Both the position numbers and the translations under genes were made by a program. 64,000 nt of DNA, taken from positions 1 to 64,000 of the forward strand of contig JBFWVA010000003.1 in assembly GCA_050246995.1 (NCBI GenBank), written 5' to 3'. The stretch is from SHVO01 sp050246995 (GTDB lineage: Bacteria > Pseudomonadota > Alphaproteobacteria > Rhodospirillales > Rhodospirillaceae). Each line of letters starts with the position of its first letter. Position 1 is the stretch's first letter. The notes under the pieces are model-generated. The model searched no databases. It had not been told where the DNA came from and worked only from the letters and a program-made list of their open reading frames with translations. This document shows, one piece after another, positions 43,626 to 52,588 of this stretch.

Positions 43626-45014
43626 TTAGAGCGCTCGCAGGAACGCGAGCAGATCGGCCATGTCCTGCCGGGACAGGGCATTGAAGTTCCCAATCACCGC
43701 ATTGGCTTCGGAGCCCTGGCTGGCGTGGGCCGTGATCGCGGTCACCAGGTCCGTCGTGCGTCCGTCATGCAGGAAGAACACGCGCTGCCCCAGGCCCCAT
43801 AGCGGCGCGGTACGCCAATCGCCGCCGTTGGCGCCGCCTTGCGTGATGCGGTCGTTCAGACGGCCGCCCATGTTGTGGAGCGCGAAGTCGCTATAGGGAC
43901 GGTAGGTCACGCGGTCGAGGGCCTCGATCTCCGAACGCCCCGTCGTCTGGGTCGGCGTATGGCAAGTTTGGCAACCGACACTGTTGAACACTTGTTCTCC
44001 CCGCGCCGCCGCCGCGTTGGGAACGGCAGTCGGGGCAGCGAGCAGCCGCGCGAACATCGTGACGTTCGCTGTATCCGACGACGCCGCCGACGCGGCGCTC
44101 ATGGCATTCGGCGCGGTCTCGAACGGCACCCCGTCTTCCGGCGTGGCATTCAGCTGACAGGTTGCTTCGTCTTCGCGTTCATTCGGGAACACTTCGTTCG
44201 TCACACCCTGTTCGACGTTGTAGGCCTCGCCGGAGAACATCATCAGCGACTTGTTCTGGGCCTTCCAGCCGAAGCGCATGATCGAACCGTCATTGCCGCT
44301 GAGATTGAAGTGTCCCGAAACCCCGAGCGAGTCCTTCAATGCCGCGTTGGCGTTGAAAGTGGCGCGCAGATTGGCGTCGGGCGTGTTTTCCACAAGCCCC
44401 AGTCCATACAACGGCGTCGGGATGCGGAAGACCACGTTATCGGCCGCGATTTCACCCGCGAAGTTCGGTTGCGCGATGCGGCAGTTCCCCGCGTCGGTGC
44501 GGCCCGTGATGGTGAATAGGGCATGAACGCCGCCGTCCGGGCGGCCTTGGGCGTCGCGGATAAAGCGCGCGACGCGCACGGGACCGTTGGCGGTGATAAA
44601 TGACGGCACGGCGTTTTGCGCGCCGTGCGCCGTCGCCGCGGCGATCTGAGGATTGCGCGGCGGACTCGCGCCGCCGGTGGACGGGTAAGCATGGCAGCCT
44701 CCGCAGCTCGTATGGTTAAAACGCGGGCCGAGGCCCTTACCTTCTTCGCCGTTCAAAGTGCCGAATACGGAAGTGATCTCGTTGAACACGTCGTGTGCGG
44801 CGGCGAAGAAATTCCACTGGCTGGTTTCAAGGTTGGCCAGCGGCGCGCCGGCATCGGCGGGACCGGCGCGAAGGCCAGGGTCGGTCGCGGCGGCGGCGTT
44901 GTTCAGGCCGTTGCCGTTATTGATTCGTGGAGGCGGCGGCGCGTTCTGCGCAAGGACGGCCGTCGAAGACGCGAGGGTAACAGCCAAGACGAGGAGGGAA
45001 GCGCGTTGGGGCAT
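43626..45014 (-). CDS. Exported di-haem oxidoreductase (DUF1111, putative thiol oxidoreductase)
   Basis: A 462-residue periplasmic cytochrome. I use the ATG at 45014, which follows a GGAG and starts a signal peptide (LLVLAVTLASSTAVLAQ); the open frame extends 41 codons further but without family likeness. Two haem c motifs are visible: CGGCH (in NHTSCGGCHAYPS) and CQTCH (in GCQTCHTPTQ). The order of blocks, including FGWKAQNKSLMMFSGEAYNV and LLAFLRAL at the end, is that of the DUF1111 di-haem oxidoreductase-like family. Such genes are often near imelysin genes; none is seen here. Confidence 0.88.
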   Translation of the reverse strand: MPQRASLLVLAVTLASSTAVLAQNAPPPPRINNGNGLNNAAAATDPGLRAGPADAGAPLANLETSQWNFFAAAHDVFNEITSVFGTLNGEEGKGLGPRFNHTSCGGCHAYPSTGGASPPRNPQIAAATAHGAQNAVPSFITANGPVRVARFIRDAQGRPDGGVHALFTITGRTDAGNCRIAQPNFAGEIAADNVVFRIPTPLYGLGLVENTPDANLRATFNANAALKDSLGVSGHFNLSGNDGSIMRFGWKAQNKSLMMFSGEAYNVEQGVTNEVFPNEREDEATCQLNATPEDGVPFETAPNAMSAASAASSDTANVTMFARLLAAPTAVPNAAAARGEQVFNSVGCQTCHTPTQTTGRSEIEALDRVTYRPYSDFALHNMGGRLNDRITQGGANGGDWRTAPLWGLGQRVFFLHDGRTTDLVTAITAHASQGSEANAVIGNFNALSRQDMADLLAFLRAL

Positions 45015-45337
45015 TGGGAAGTTTCTCCACCCAAAGGTCACGTGGCCCTTCGCCACGCCCGGTGACGCTAGGTGCGCAACTATGAGTAGTTCGTTAACGT
45101 TTCGTACCAGTTTGTTGCGCCTTGTAGCGTTCTGCACAAGCGCACCAAAAATGACGTCGAATCAAAGCCTCTCCTGTGGATAACTTTCTCCTATTAGTTT
45201 AGGAGCGGCGTTTTTGACGGAAAATCCGGCGCCCTTTGAAGGGCACGGGAAGACAAATATTAACGCGACTCCGGACCTCAACAGATGCGAGTCCGACCTT
45301 CGTTGAAACGCCACCGGCAGCCCATTACGTTGAACAT
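45015..45337. promoter_or_regulatory. Divergent intergenic region with one DnaA-box-like word
   Basis: This 323-base gap separates the divergent di-haem oxidoreductase and aminopeptidase P genes and should hold both promoters. It includes TGTGGATAA at 45175-45183, a perfect match on the minus strand to the DnaA box TTATCCACA, and a small palindrome GCCCTT-TG-AAGGGC near 45230. A single such word is expected by chance about once in a window this size, so I make no origin claim. No further gene is seen. Confidence 0.4.
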
Positions 45338-47161
45338 ATGGACGCAGCACCCACACCTTCGACGCACACCGCCGCAGCCACGCGGCTCGCGGCCTTACGC
45401 AAAGTCATGGCCGAGGCCGGCGTGGACGCCTACCTGATCCCGCATGGCGACGAGCATCGCAGCGAATATCCCGCGCCCTACGCGGAGCGCCTGAAGTGGC
45501 TTACGGATTTCACCGGCTCCGCCGGGATGGGCGTGGTGATGGCCGACATGGCGGCGGTTTTCATCGACGGCCGTTATACGCTTCAAGTCCGCGATCAGGT
45601 GGACGCTACGCTCTACGCGTATCGCCATCTCATCGACGAACCGCCCCACGCGTGGCTGGTCGAGAATTTGAAGCCGGGTATGAAGGTAGGCTTCGATCCG
45701 AAGCTCCTCACGGCCGCTTCGGTGGCGCGGTTTGAAGAAGCGGCCGCGCGGGCGAAAGCAACCTTGGTTGCGCTCCCTAAAAATCTGATCGACGCCGTGT
45801 GGACAGGCCAACCGCCGCGGCCGAAGGCGGTGGCTGAAGTGTATTCCGAACGTTTCGCGGGCCGTACATCGGCCGAGAAGCGCGCCCTCGCGGCCAAGGT
45901 CCTGAAAGCCGACGGCGTCGATGCCTTCGTGATCTCTGCGCTGGATGCGATCGCCTGGCTCTTTAATATTCGCGGGACCGACGGGGAGTTCACCCCGCAG
46001 GTCTACGCCTACGCGATCCTCTTCGCCGACGGCCGCGCGGCCTTGTTCATCGATCCGGCAAAAGTGACGGACGATGTGCGTGCGCATCTCACCAAGGATC
46101 AGCCCGCGGTGACATTGGCGCCTTACGATTCCTTGGAAGCCGCTGTGAAAAACCTGCCGGCGGAGGTCGGCGTCATTGGTCTTGATCGCGATTACGGTTC
46201 GCGCTGGCTGTCCGATATCATCGTGGCCGCCGGTAAGAAGCCCAAAATCGGGGTCGACCCCTGCATGGCTTTGAAGGCGCCGAAGCATCCCATCGAATTA
46301 CAGGGCGTGCGCGATGCTCACGTGCGCGACGGCGCGGCGCTGACGCGATTCCTCGCGTGGCTGGATGTCGAAGGCCCGAAAGGCACGCTCAACGAAGTCA
46401 CGGCGGCGGATCGCCTTGAGGCTTTCCGGGCGGAGAGCAATCTCTTCCGCACCCCGAGCTTCGCGACAATCTGCGGCGCGGGCGCCAACGGCGCCATCGT
46501 TCACTACCGCGCGTCGGATAAAACGGCGGCGCAGATCAAAGCCGATACCGTGCTGCTGGTCGATTCCGGCGGCCAGTATCTCGACGGCACCACCGATGTC
46601 ACCCGCACCGTCGCAATTGGTAAAGCGACGCCGGAACAAAAGCGGCGTTTCACGCTGGTGTTGAAGGGCCACATCGCCCTCGGTAAGGCGCGCTTCGTGA
46701 AAGGCACATCCGGCAGCCAGTTGGACGCGCTCGCGCGTCATGCACTTTGGTCGGAAGGTCTTGATTACGATCACGGCACCGGTCACGGCGTCGGCACTTT
46801 CCTTGGTGTCCACGAAGGGCCGCAGCGGATCAGCAAGGTCGGCAACACGGTTGCGCTCGAGCCCGGCATGGTGATCTCGAACGAGCCCGGGTACTACAAG
46901 ACGGGCGAATACGGCATCCGCATCGAAAACCTCGTTGCCGTGCGCGAAGCTGAAAGGCCCGCCGGGGCCGAAAAGCCGTTACTGGAATTCGAGACGCTCA
47001 CCCTCGCGCCCATCGATCTCAAAATGGTCGATGCGTCGATCCTCGATGACGCTGAAAAGGCATGGCTGAACGCCTACCACGCGCAGGTACGCGAAACGTT
47101 GTCGCCGCTTCTCGATGAGAAAACCCGCGCCTGGCTGAACGCCGCGACGACGCCGGTCTAA
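45338..47161 (+). CDS. pepP: Xaa-Pro aminopeptidase (M24B family)
   Basis: A 607-residue cytoplasmic metallopeptidase that removes N-terminal residues preceding proline. It has the three-domain layout of large (eukaryote-like) aminopeptidase P: two creatinase-like N-terminal domains (~20-310) and a C-terminal pita-bread domain. Metal ligands are visible in LLVDSGGQYLDGTTDVTRT (two Asp), GHGVGTFLGVHEGP (His), MVISNEPGYY (Glu) and GIRIENLVAV (Glu). I chose the ATG at 45338; the open frame starts 34 codons earlier in non-conserved sequence. Confidence 0.93.
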   Translation: MDAAPTPSTHTAAATRLAALRKVMAEAGVDAYLIPHGDEHRSEYPAPYAERLKWLTDFTGSAGMGVVMADMAAVFIDGRYTLQVRDQVDATLYAYRHLIDEPPHAWLVENLKPGMKVGFDPKLLTAASVARFEEAAARAKATLVALPKNLIDAVWTGQPPRPKAVAEVYSERFAGRTSAEKRALAAKVLKADGVDAFVISALDAIAWLFNIRGTDGEFTPQVYAYAILFADGRAALFIDPAKVTDDVRAHLTKDQPAVTLAPYDSLEAAVKNLPAEVGVIGLDRDYGSRWLSDIIVAAGKKPKIGVDPCMALKAPKHPIELQGVRDAHVRDGAALTRFLAWLDVEGPKGTLNEVTAADRLEAFRAESNLFRTPSFATICGAGANGAIVHYRASDKTAAQIKADTVLLVDSGGQYLDGTTDVTRTVAIGKATPEQKRRFTLVLKGHIALGKARFVKGTSGSQLDALARHALWSEGLDYDHGTGHGVGTFLGVHEGPQRISKVGNTVALEPGMVISNEPGYYKTGEYGIRIENLVAVREAERPAGAEKPLLEFETLTLAPIDLKMVDASILDDAEKAWLNAYHAQVRETLSPLLDEKTRAWLNAATTPV

Positions 47162-47173
47162 CATTACCCCTCG

Positions 47174-47191
47174 CCCTCTTGCGGGAGAGGG
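47174..47191. terminator. Palindrome between convergent genes
   Basis: CCCTCT and AGAGGG pair around TGCGGG within a run typical of the intergenic CTCTCCCGC repeats. It lies between the stops of pepP and the FkbM gene, 36 bases apart, so it may end both transcripts. Confidence 0.45.
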
Positions 47192-47196
47192 AGACG

Positions 47197-47964
47197 TTAC
47201 TTCGGCTTGAAGATAAAGTTGTTCACGTAGCCTGGCTGACGCACCTTCCGCCGGTGATCCTTGTCGGCATCAAAGTCCGACAGCGGTAGAAGTTTTCCGC
47301 CGCGCACGAAGAAGCCGTCCATATCGAACTGCGCCATGAAGGCGTGCGAAGCCTCGATGGGCTCACCGGTATGACCTTCTTCCATCTCCACCTGAATCAC
47401 GGGCCGCTCGCGGCGGATCAATTCAACGGCGCCTTTGAACACCGTCTTCTCGAAACCCTCGACGTCCACCTTCAGGAATCCGACGTTCGTGAAGTTGAAG
47501 GAATCCAACGTGCGCGTCGGGACTGAAACCGTCCCGTGATTGCGGCCCTTCATGAGGGGGTTGAGCGATGCGCCGACGTTCGAGAACACGCTGCCGTAAA
47601 TCGGCACGATCAACTCGGCCACGTCGTTGTCGCGGTCGGAAAGGGCGCAAGTATAGGCGGTCGCGTTCTTCGGCAGAGTGCGCGTCAGCAGGCGGTGCAT
47701 TTTGGGGTTCGGTTCGAAGGCGTGCACATGGCTCGCGAGCCGGCTGAGGTAATGGGTGTAGACCCCTTTATTGGCGCCCACGTCGATGGCGATGCGCCCC
47801 GCCGGCACGATCTGCGGCAGGATGCGGATCTCCGGCTCACCCTTGCGCCAATGTTTCCGAAGCAGCCGCCACAAGTACAGGCGCGCCGGGATCAGGTCGT
47901 ATTTAAACCGCTCTTCCCACGTGAAGCGCGGTGTCCACGGAATGGAGTCCATGGATGTCCCCAA
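47197..47964 (-). CDS. FkbM family methyltransferase
   Basis: A 255-residue soluble methyltransferase. Motif I AIDVGANKGVYTHYLSRLA, HAFEPNPKMHRLL, VSVPTRTLDSF and the signature FLKVDVEGFEKTVFKGA are those of the FkbM family, which O-methylates sugars, polyketides or glycans. The acceptor is unknown; no surface-polysaccharide cluster is adjacent. A second in-frame ATG at 47952 (MDSIPW) is an alternative start. It is divergent from the pirin gene. Confidence 0.87.
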   Translation of the reverse strand: MGTSMDSIPWTPRFTWEERFKYDLIPARLYLWRLLRKHWRKGEPEIRILPQIVPAGRIAIDVGANKGVYTHYLSRLASHVHAFEPNPKMHRLLTRTLPKNATAYTCALSDRDNDVAELIVPIYGSVFSNVGASLNPLMKGRNHGTVSVPTRTLDSFNFTNVGFLKVDVEGFEKTVFKGAVELIRRERPVIQVEMEEGHTGEPIEASHAFMAQFDMDGFFVRGGKLLPLSDFDADKDHRRKVRQPGYVNNFIFKPK

Positions 47965-48136
47965 AGCTTAAGGTCCTCTTGCGGCGGTGATTATAAAGCG
48001 GCGCCAGCCAACTGTCACAAGCCGTGCCGGGTATAGGCTAAGGGGTGGCAATTGCAAGGGAGCAGCCGTATGCCTATCTGGGGTCCAACTGAGAAATTCC
48101 CATTTGAAAGCCTTTTCCAGCGTTCCGGAGACGAAA

Positions 48137-49000
48137 ATGAAGAAGGTCCTTGGTGTCCATAGCGCGCCGCCCGGTCATTGGGTCGGCGACGGCTTTCCCG
48201 TGCGCTCGCTGTTTTCCTACAACGGACCGCATAACCAGCATCTGACGCCGTTCCTGCTCCTGGATTACGCCGGCCCGGCTGACTTCGAACCGGCCATGCG
48301 CCGGCGCGGCGTCGGCGAGCATCCGCACCGTGGTTTCGAAACCGTGACCATCGTCTATCAGGGCGGTGTCGCGCACAGGGATTCAACCGGAGCCGGTGGC
48401 CTCATCGGCCCCGGCGACGTTCAATGGATGACGGCCGCCTCCGGCATCATCCATGAAGAGTTCCACTCGGACGACTTCACCATGAACGGCGGGACGCTCG
48501 AGATGGTGCAGCTTTGGGTGAACTTGCCGGCGAAAGCCAAGATGGGCCCTGCGGGTTACCAGACCCTTCTCGATAAGGATATCCCGCGCGTGGATCTCGC
48601 CGGCGGTTCCCTGCGCGTGATCGCAGGCGACTATCTGGGCAATAAGGGCCCGGCGCGGACGACCACGCCGATGAACGTGTGGGACATCCGCCTTGGTGAA
48701 GGTCAAACGACGACCTTTCCCGTGCAGGAGGGTTACACCTTGGCTCTGGTTGTTTTGAAGGGCGATGTGGTTGTGAATGGTGAGACGAAAGCCGGCGGTG
48801 CGCAATTCGTGCTCCTCGATCGCGCGGGCGCCGATGTCGCCATCGAAGCCAAGACGGATGCCACCATTCTACTCTTGTCGGGTGAACCCATCGACGAGCC
48901 TGTCTTTGGATATGGACCCTTCGTCATGAACAATCGTGATGAGATCGTAAGAGCTATCGAAGACTTCAACAGCGGCAAGTTTGGCCGGATGGCCGGCTGA
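48137..49000 (+). CDS. Pirin family protein
   Basis: A 287-residue bicupin protein. I use the ATG at 48137, preceded by GGAGACGAAA; the open frame runs 50 codons upstream without family likeness. The N-terminal cupin carries the metal-binding set in GVGEHPHRGFETVTIVYQGG and VQWMTAASGIIHEEF, the hallmark His/Glu pattern of pirins, some of which oxidise quercetin. It is followed after three bases by an SDR gene, so the pair forms an operon and may handle a shared aromatic or quinone substrate (inference). Confidence 0.9.
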   Translation: MKKVLGVHSAPPGHWVGDGFPVRSLFSYNGPHNQHLTPFLLLDYAGPADFEPAMRRRGVGEHPHRGFETVTIVYQGGVAHRDSTGAGGLIGPGDVQWMTAASGIIHEEFHSDDFTMNGGTLEMVQLWVNLPAKAKMGPAGYQTLLDKDIPRVDLAGGSLRVIAGDYLGNKGPARTTTPMNVWDIRLGEGQTTTFPVQEGYTLALVVLKGDVVVNGETKAGGAQFVLLDRAGADVAIEAKTDATILLLSGEPIDEPVFGYGPFVMNNRDEIVRAIEDFNSGKFGRMAG

Positions 49001-49003
49001 CGC

Positions 49004-49903
49004 ATGCCGACTTTCCATGCATTCGCTACCGCCGAGCAGGTGACGGCCGGGATCGACCTCAGCGGCAAGACCGCATTGGTCACCGGCGTTACCGCCGGTA
49101 TCGGACTGGAGACCATGCGTGTGCTCGCCTTGCGCGGCGCGCGCGTGTTTGCGGTCGGCCGCACGAAGGAGAAAGCGGCCGCCGCCATCGCCGGGCTATC
49201 CGGCGTTCGCAAAGACCTCATCCAGCCGTTCGGCTACGATCAGGAGAAACTCGCCGAGGTCGTCGCCTTCACCAACGAAATCAGGGCGCTTGGTTTGCCG
49301 CTGGACATCCTCGTCGCGAACGCGGGCGTTGTCGGGAAATGGAGCCGCGAGACCATCGGCGGAATCGAAAAGACCTTTGTGGTGAATCACCTCGCCACGT
49401 TCGTGCTCGTGAACCGCCTGGTTCCATCCGTCACGCCAGGCGGGCGGATCGTTATCGTGAGCTCCAACGCGCACAAACGCGCGCCAAAGGCGGGCATCGA
49501 GTTCGACAACCTTTCAGCCGACCGCGGCTATTTCTTCATGAAGCAGTACGGCCAGACCAAGCTGGCAAACCATCTTTTCACGCGCAGCCTCGCGCGGCGT
49601 CTGGCGCCGTCCGGCACGACGGTGAATTCGCTTCACCCAGGACGCGTCTATACAAACATCTTCCATAATCTTCCGCTGCCGCTGCGTGTGCTCGTGCACA
49701 CCATTGCCAAGCGGCAGATGAAAGACATCCCTACCGGCGCCTCGACCATGTGTTATCTCGCGGCGCATCCCGAAGTGGCGGGCGTTACGGGCAAATACTT
49801 CGCCGACAACCGGGAATCTGTCACCGGGCCGCATATGACCGATGACGCCATGGCCGAGCGTCTATGGTCCGTGTCGGAAGACCTAACTCGGAAGCATCTC
49901 TAA
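49004..49903 (+). CDS. Short-chain dehydrogenase/reductase (retinol dehydrogenase-like)
   Basis: A 299-residue Rossmann oxidoreductase. The cofactor motif TGVTAGIG (27-34 region) follows GKTALV. NAG appears in LVANAGVVG, the catalytic Ser in IVIVSSNAHK, and the Tyr/Lys pair in YGQTKLANHLF. The long substrate loop and the HPGRVYTNIF segment are typical of retinol dehydrogenase/WWOX-like SDRs with NADP. Three bases separate it from the pirin gene; its stop overlaps the convergent VOC gene by four bases. Confidence 0.9.
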   Translation: MPTFHAFATAEQVTAGIDLSGKTALVTGVTAGIGLETMRVLALRGARVFAVGRTKEKAAAAIAGLSGVRKDLIQPFGYDQEKLAEVVAFTNEIRALGLPLDILVANAGVVGKWSRETIGGIEKTFVVNHLATFVLVNRLVPSVTPGGRIVIVSSNAHKRAPKAGIEFDNLSADRGYFFMKQYGQTKLANHLFTRSLARRLAPSGTTVNSLHPGRVYTNIFHNLPLPLRVLVHTIAKRQMKDIPTGASTMCYLAAHPEVAGVTGKYFADNRESVTGPHMTDDAMAERLWSVSEDLTRKHL

Positions 49904-50448
49904 TCGGCCTGCTGCTCGAACATCTTGTTCCAGCGCTTCTGCATTTCCTTTGGCGAGATGTCCTCGATCTGAGTGCTGATCATCCAGTGGTATCCGAACG
50001 GGTCCTTGATGTTTCCGCTGCGCCATCCGTAGAATTGATCCTTAACCGGTCGGGTCGCTTGTGCGCCCGCCCGCACAGCGCATTCAAACGTACGGTCGAC
50101 GTCTTTCACAACGAGATTGAGTCGCATCGGAATCCCGCCGTAATGGTCGGCGGCGAACAGCGCCATATCGGGATATTCCTCGGCCAGCATGATGAGCGAG
50201 TTCCCGATCATCATCTCGGCGTGACCGATTTTTCCGTTCGGTTCACAGAGGCGGTAAAGCTCCTTGCCGCCGAACGCGTCTTTGTAGAACGCCAGCGCCG
50301 CGCCCGCGCTTTTGAAGGTGAGCATGGGGGTCAGGGTGTGCATACCCTTGGGAATAGGGTCGACCTTCCTCGCTTTCCGCACAGGCGTTTTGCGGGCGGC
50401 GGATTTGCGGGACGGCTTTTTCTTCAGGGGTTTCTTCTTTACGGCCAT
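49900..50448 (-). CDS. VOC (glyoxalase-fold) PhnB-like protein with basic N-terminal tail
   Basis: A 182-residue protein. The first ~30 residues are almost entirely Lys, Arg, Pro, Ala and Ser (KKKPLKKKPSRKSAARK), an Ala/Lys-rich tail like those of bacterial nucleic-acid-associated proteins. From residue 33 a PhnB-like VOC domain follows: LTPMLTFKSAGAALAFYKDA, GHAEMMIGNSLIMLAEE, DRTFECAVRAGA and KDPFGYHWMIST. VOC domains act in dioxygenase, isomerase or resistance roles; the tail suggests nucleic-acid or membrane binding but that is inference. Confidence 0.85.
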   Translation of the reverse strand: MAVKKKPLKKKPSRKSAARKTPVRKARKVDPIPKGMHTLTPMLTFKSAGAALAFYKDAFGGKELYRLCEPNGKIGHAEMMIGNSLIMLAEEYPDMALFAADHYGGIPMRLNLVVKDVDRTFECAVRAGAQATRPVKDQFYGWRSGNIKDPFGYHWMISTQIEDISPKEMQKRWNKMFEQQAD

Positions 50449-50500
50449 GACTGCTCCTCGGTGTTTCAGTTACATCCAGCCGCCCCGGCGCGAGCTTAGC

Positions 50501-52588
50501 TCACCCGATCAGCTTGAGGTACTCGTCTTCCGTGAGGACTTTCACCCCCAGCGCCTCGGCTTCTTTCAGCTTTGAGCCCGCGCCGGGTCCCGCCACGACG
50601 TAATCGGTCTTTTTGGAGACGGAGCCCGCGACTTTGGCGCCCAGCGCGAGCGCCTGCGCTTTAGCCTCGTTGCGGCCCATCTTTTCAAGGGTCCCGGTGA
50701 ACACCACGGTCTTGCCGGCAATAGGAGAATTCGAGGTGTCGGGGCGCACGAAGTCTTCCGCCGTCACGCCGGCCTTCCGCAAGGCGGCGAGAACATCGCG
50801 GTTGTGCTTCTCGGCGAAAAATCCGATCAGGTCGGTGGCCACAGCCGGACCGATCTGTTCGATGCTTGTGAGTTCGCGGAACGCCTCCGATTCTTCGTCC
50901 TTCGCCGCCGTCATTCCCTGTTCCCAGGCCGCGAGCGAGCCGTAGTGATGCGCGAGCAGGCGCGCTGTTGCCTGGCCCACTTGCGGAATGCCGAGCGCGA
51001 AGATGAAGCGTTCAAGGCTGATGGTGCGGCGACGCTCGATGGCGGCCAGCAAGTTGTCGATGGATTTGTCGCCCCAACCCTCACGGCCTGCGAGCTTGTC
51101 CCGTTTGAGTTTGAACAGATCCGCCGGGCTGCGCACAATGTCGTCGGCGAAGAAAGCTTCGATATTCTTTTCACCCAAACCTTCGATATCGAACGCTTCG
51201 CGTGACACGAAATGCCGTAGGCGCTCCACGGCCTGTGCGGGGCAGACGAGGCCGCCGGTGCAGCGCGTGACGGCTTGGTCTTGCTCACGCACCGCAAGGC
51301 TGCCGCACACAGGGCATTTGCGCGGGAAGGTGAAGGCCTTGCTAGTCTTGGGCCGTTGATCGAGTTTGACCTCAACCACCTGGGGAATGACGTCTCCTGC
51401 GCGCTGAATGATCACAGTGTCGCCCACGCGGATGTCCTTACGGGCGATTTCGTCTTCGTTATGAAGCGTGGCGCGCGACACCATCACGCCCCCGACGTTC
51501 ACCGGCGTCAGGTGAGCTACGGGGGTCAGTGCGCCCGTACGTCCAACCTGGATCTCGATATTCTCGAGCTGGGTTTCGGCTTGTTCGGCGGAGAATTTGT
51601 GCGCGATGGCCCAGCGTGGCGCGCGGCTCACGAAGCCCAGCCGTTTCTGCCAATCGAGGCGGTTCACCTTATAGACGATGCCATCGATATCGTACGGAAG
51701 GCCGGCGCGGTCGCTGCCCAGCTTTTCATATTCCTTCAGCATGCCCGCGACGGAATCGCGCACGACAGCGCGCGGGTTCACCGGAAAGTCCCAGGACTTC
51801 AGACGCTGCACGAACTCCCACTGGGTTTTCCACGTGATCGCGCCCTCGACCGCGCCCCAGGCATAAGTGAAGGCTTTCAGCGGCCGCTGCGCGGTGATCT
51901 TTGAATCGAGCTGGCGCAAGGAACCCGCGGCGGCGTTGCGCGGATTGGCGAAGATCTTTCCGCCGGTTGCGGCTTGGCGCTCGTTCATGGCCTGGAAGTC
52001 CGACTTGGTCATATAGACCTCGCCGCGGATCTCGATCACTTTGGGCACGTCACCCATGATGAAATCCGGGATTTCCTTGATGGTCTTGATGTTCGCGGTG
52101 ATGTCTTCGCCCACGGAACCGTCGCCGCGTGTGGCGGCGACCACGAGGCGGCCGCGCTCGTAACGGGCCGAGAAGGAAAGTCCGTCGATCTTCGGCTCGA
52201 CGAGCATCTCAACTTTCTCGTTTTCGCCCAGATCCAAGAAGCGGCGGATGCGCTCAACGAAGTCGGTCACGTCCTCGTCGGCGAAGGCGTTACCCAGCGA
52301 CAACATCGGTACCGCGTGATTGACCTTCTTGAAGCCGCCACCGGCAGCCGCGCCCACGCGTTTGCTGGGGCTGTCCGCCCGCACCAGATCCGGAAAGCGT
52401 TTTTCGATGGCGTCATTGCGCTTGCGCAACGCGTCGTATTCCGCGTCCGAGACGGTCGGCGCATCCTGCGTATGGTAGGCGACATCATGCTCGCCGATGA
52501 TTTTGGCGAGCGCCTGCAATTCCGATTTTGCTTGTTTTTCCGTGAGGTCGGCGACCGGGATGTCGCGGGTGGTAAGGGCAGGGCTCAC
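50501..52588 (-). CDS. ligA: NAD+-dependent DNA ligase
   Basis: A 695-residue ligase that seals nicks during replication and repair. Domain Ia is at the N-terminus, the adenylation domain has the AMP-accepting Lys133 in VEPKIDGLSFS, and RGEVYM follows. The OB fold, a four-Cys zinc finger (CPVCGS...RCTGGLVCPAQ, ~425-450), helix-hairpin-helix repeats (GIPQVGQATARLLA) and a C-terminal BRCT domain (~615-695, starting SPIAGKTVVFTGTLEKM) complete the standard order. Its ATG overlaps the recN stop by four bases. Confidence 0.97.
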   Translation of the reverse strand: MSPALTTRDIPVADLTEKQAKSELQALAKIIGEHDVAYHTQDAPTVSDAEYDALRKRNDAIEKRFPDLVRADSPSKRVGAAAGGGFKKVNHAVPMLSLGNAFADEDVTDFVERIRRFLDLGENEKVEMLVEPKIDGLSFSARYERGRLVVAATRGDGSVGEDITANIKTIKEIPDFIMGDVPKVIEIRGEVYMTKSDFQAMNERQAATGGKIFANPRNAAAGSLRQLDSKITAQRPLKAFTYAWGAVEGAITWKTQWEFVQRLKSWDFPVNPRAVVRDSVAGMLKEYEKLGSDRAGLPYDIDGIVYKVNRLDWQKRLGFVSRAPRWAIAHKFSAEQAETQLENIEIQVGRTGALTPVAHLTPVNVGGVMVSRATLHNEDEIARKDIRVGDTVIIQRAGDVIPQVVEVKLDQRPKTSKAFTFPRKCPVCGSLAVREQDQAVTRCTGGLVCPAQAVERLRHFVSREAFDIEGLGEKNIEAFFADDIVRSPADLFKLKRDKLAGREGWGDKSIDNLLAAIERRRTISLERFIFALGIPQVGQATARLLAHHYGSLAAWEQGMTAAKDEESEAFRELTSIEQIGPAVATDLIGFFAEKHNRDVLAALRKAGVTAEDFVRPDTSNSPIAGKTVVFTGTLEKMGRNEAKAQALALGAKVAGSVSKKTDYVVAGPGAGSKLKEAEALGVKVLTEDEYLKLIG

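Noticed and set aside
45175..45183. Possible replication origin signalled by a perfect DnaA box
   Set aside because: Only one box, no AT-rich unwinding element and no origin-linked genes nearby.
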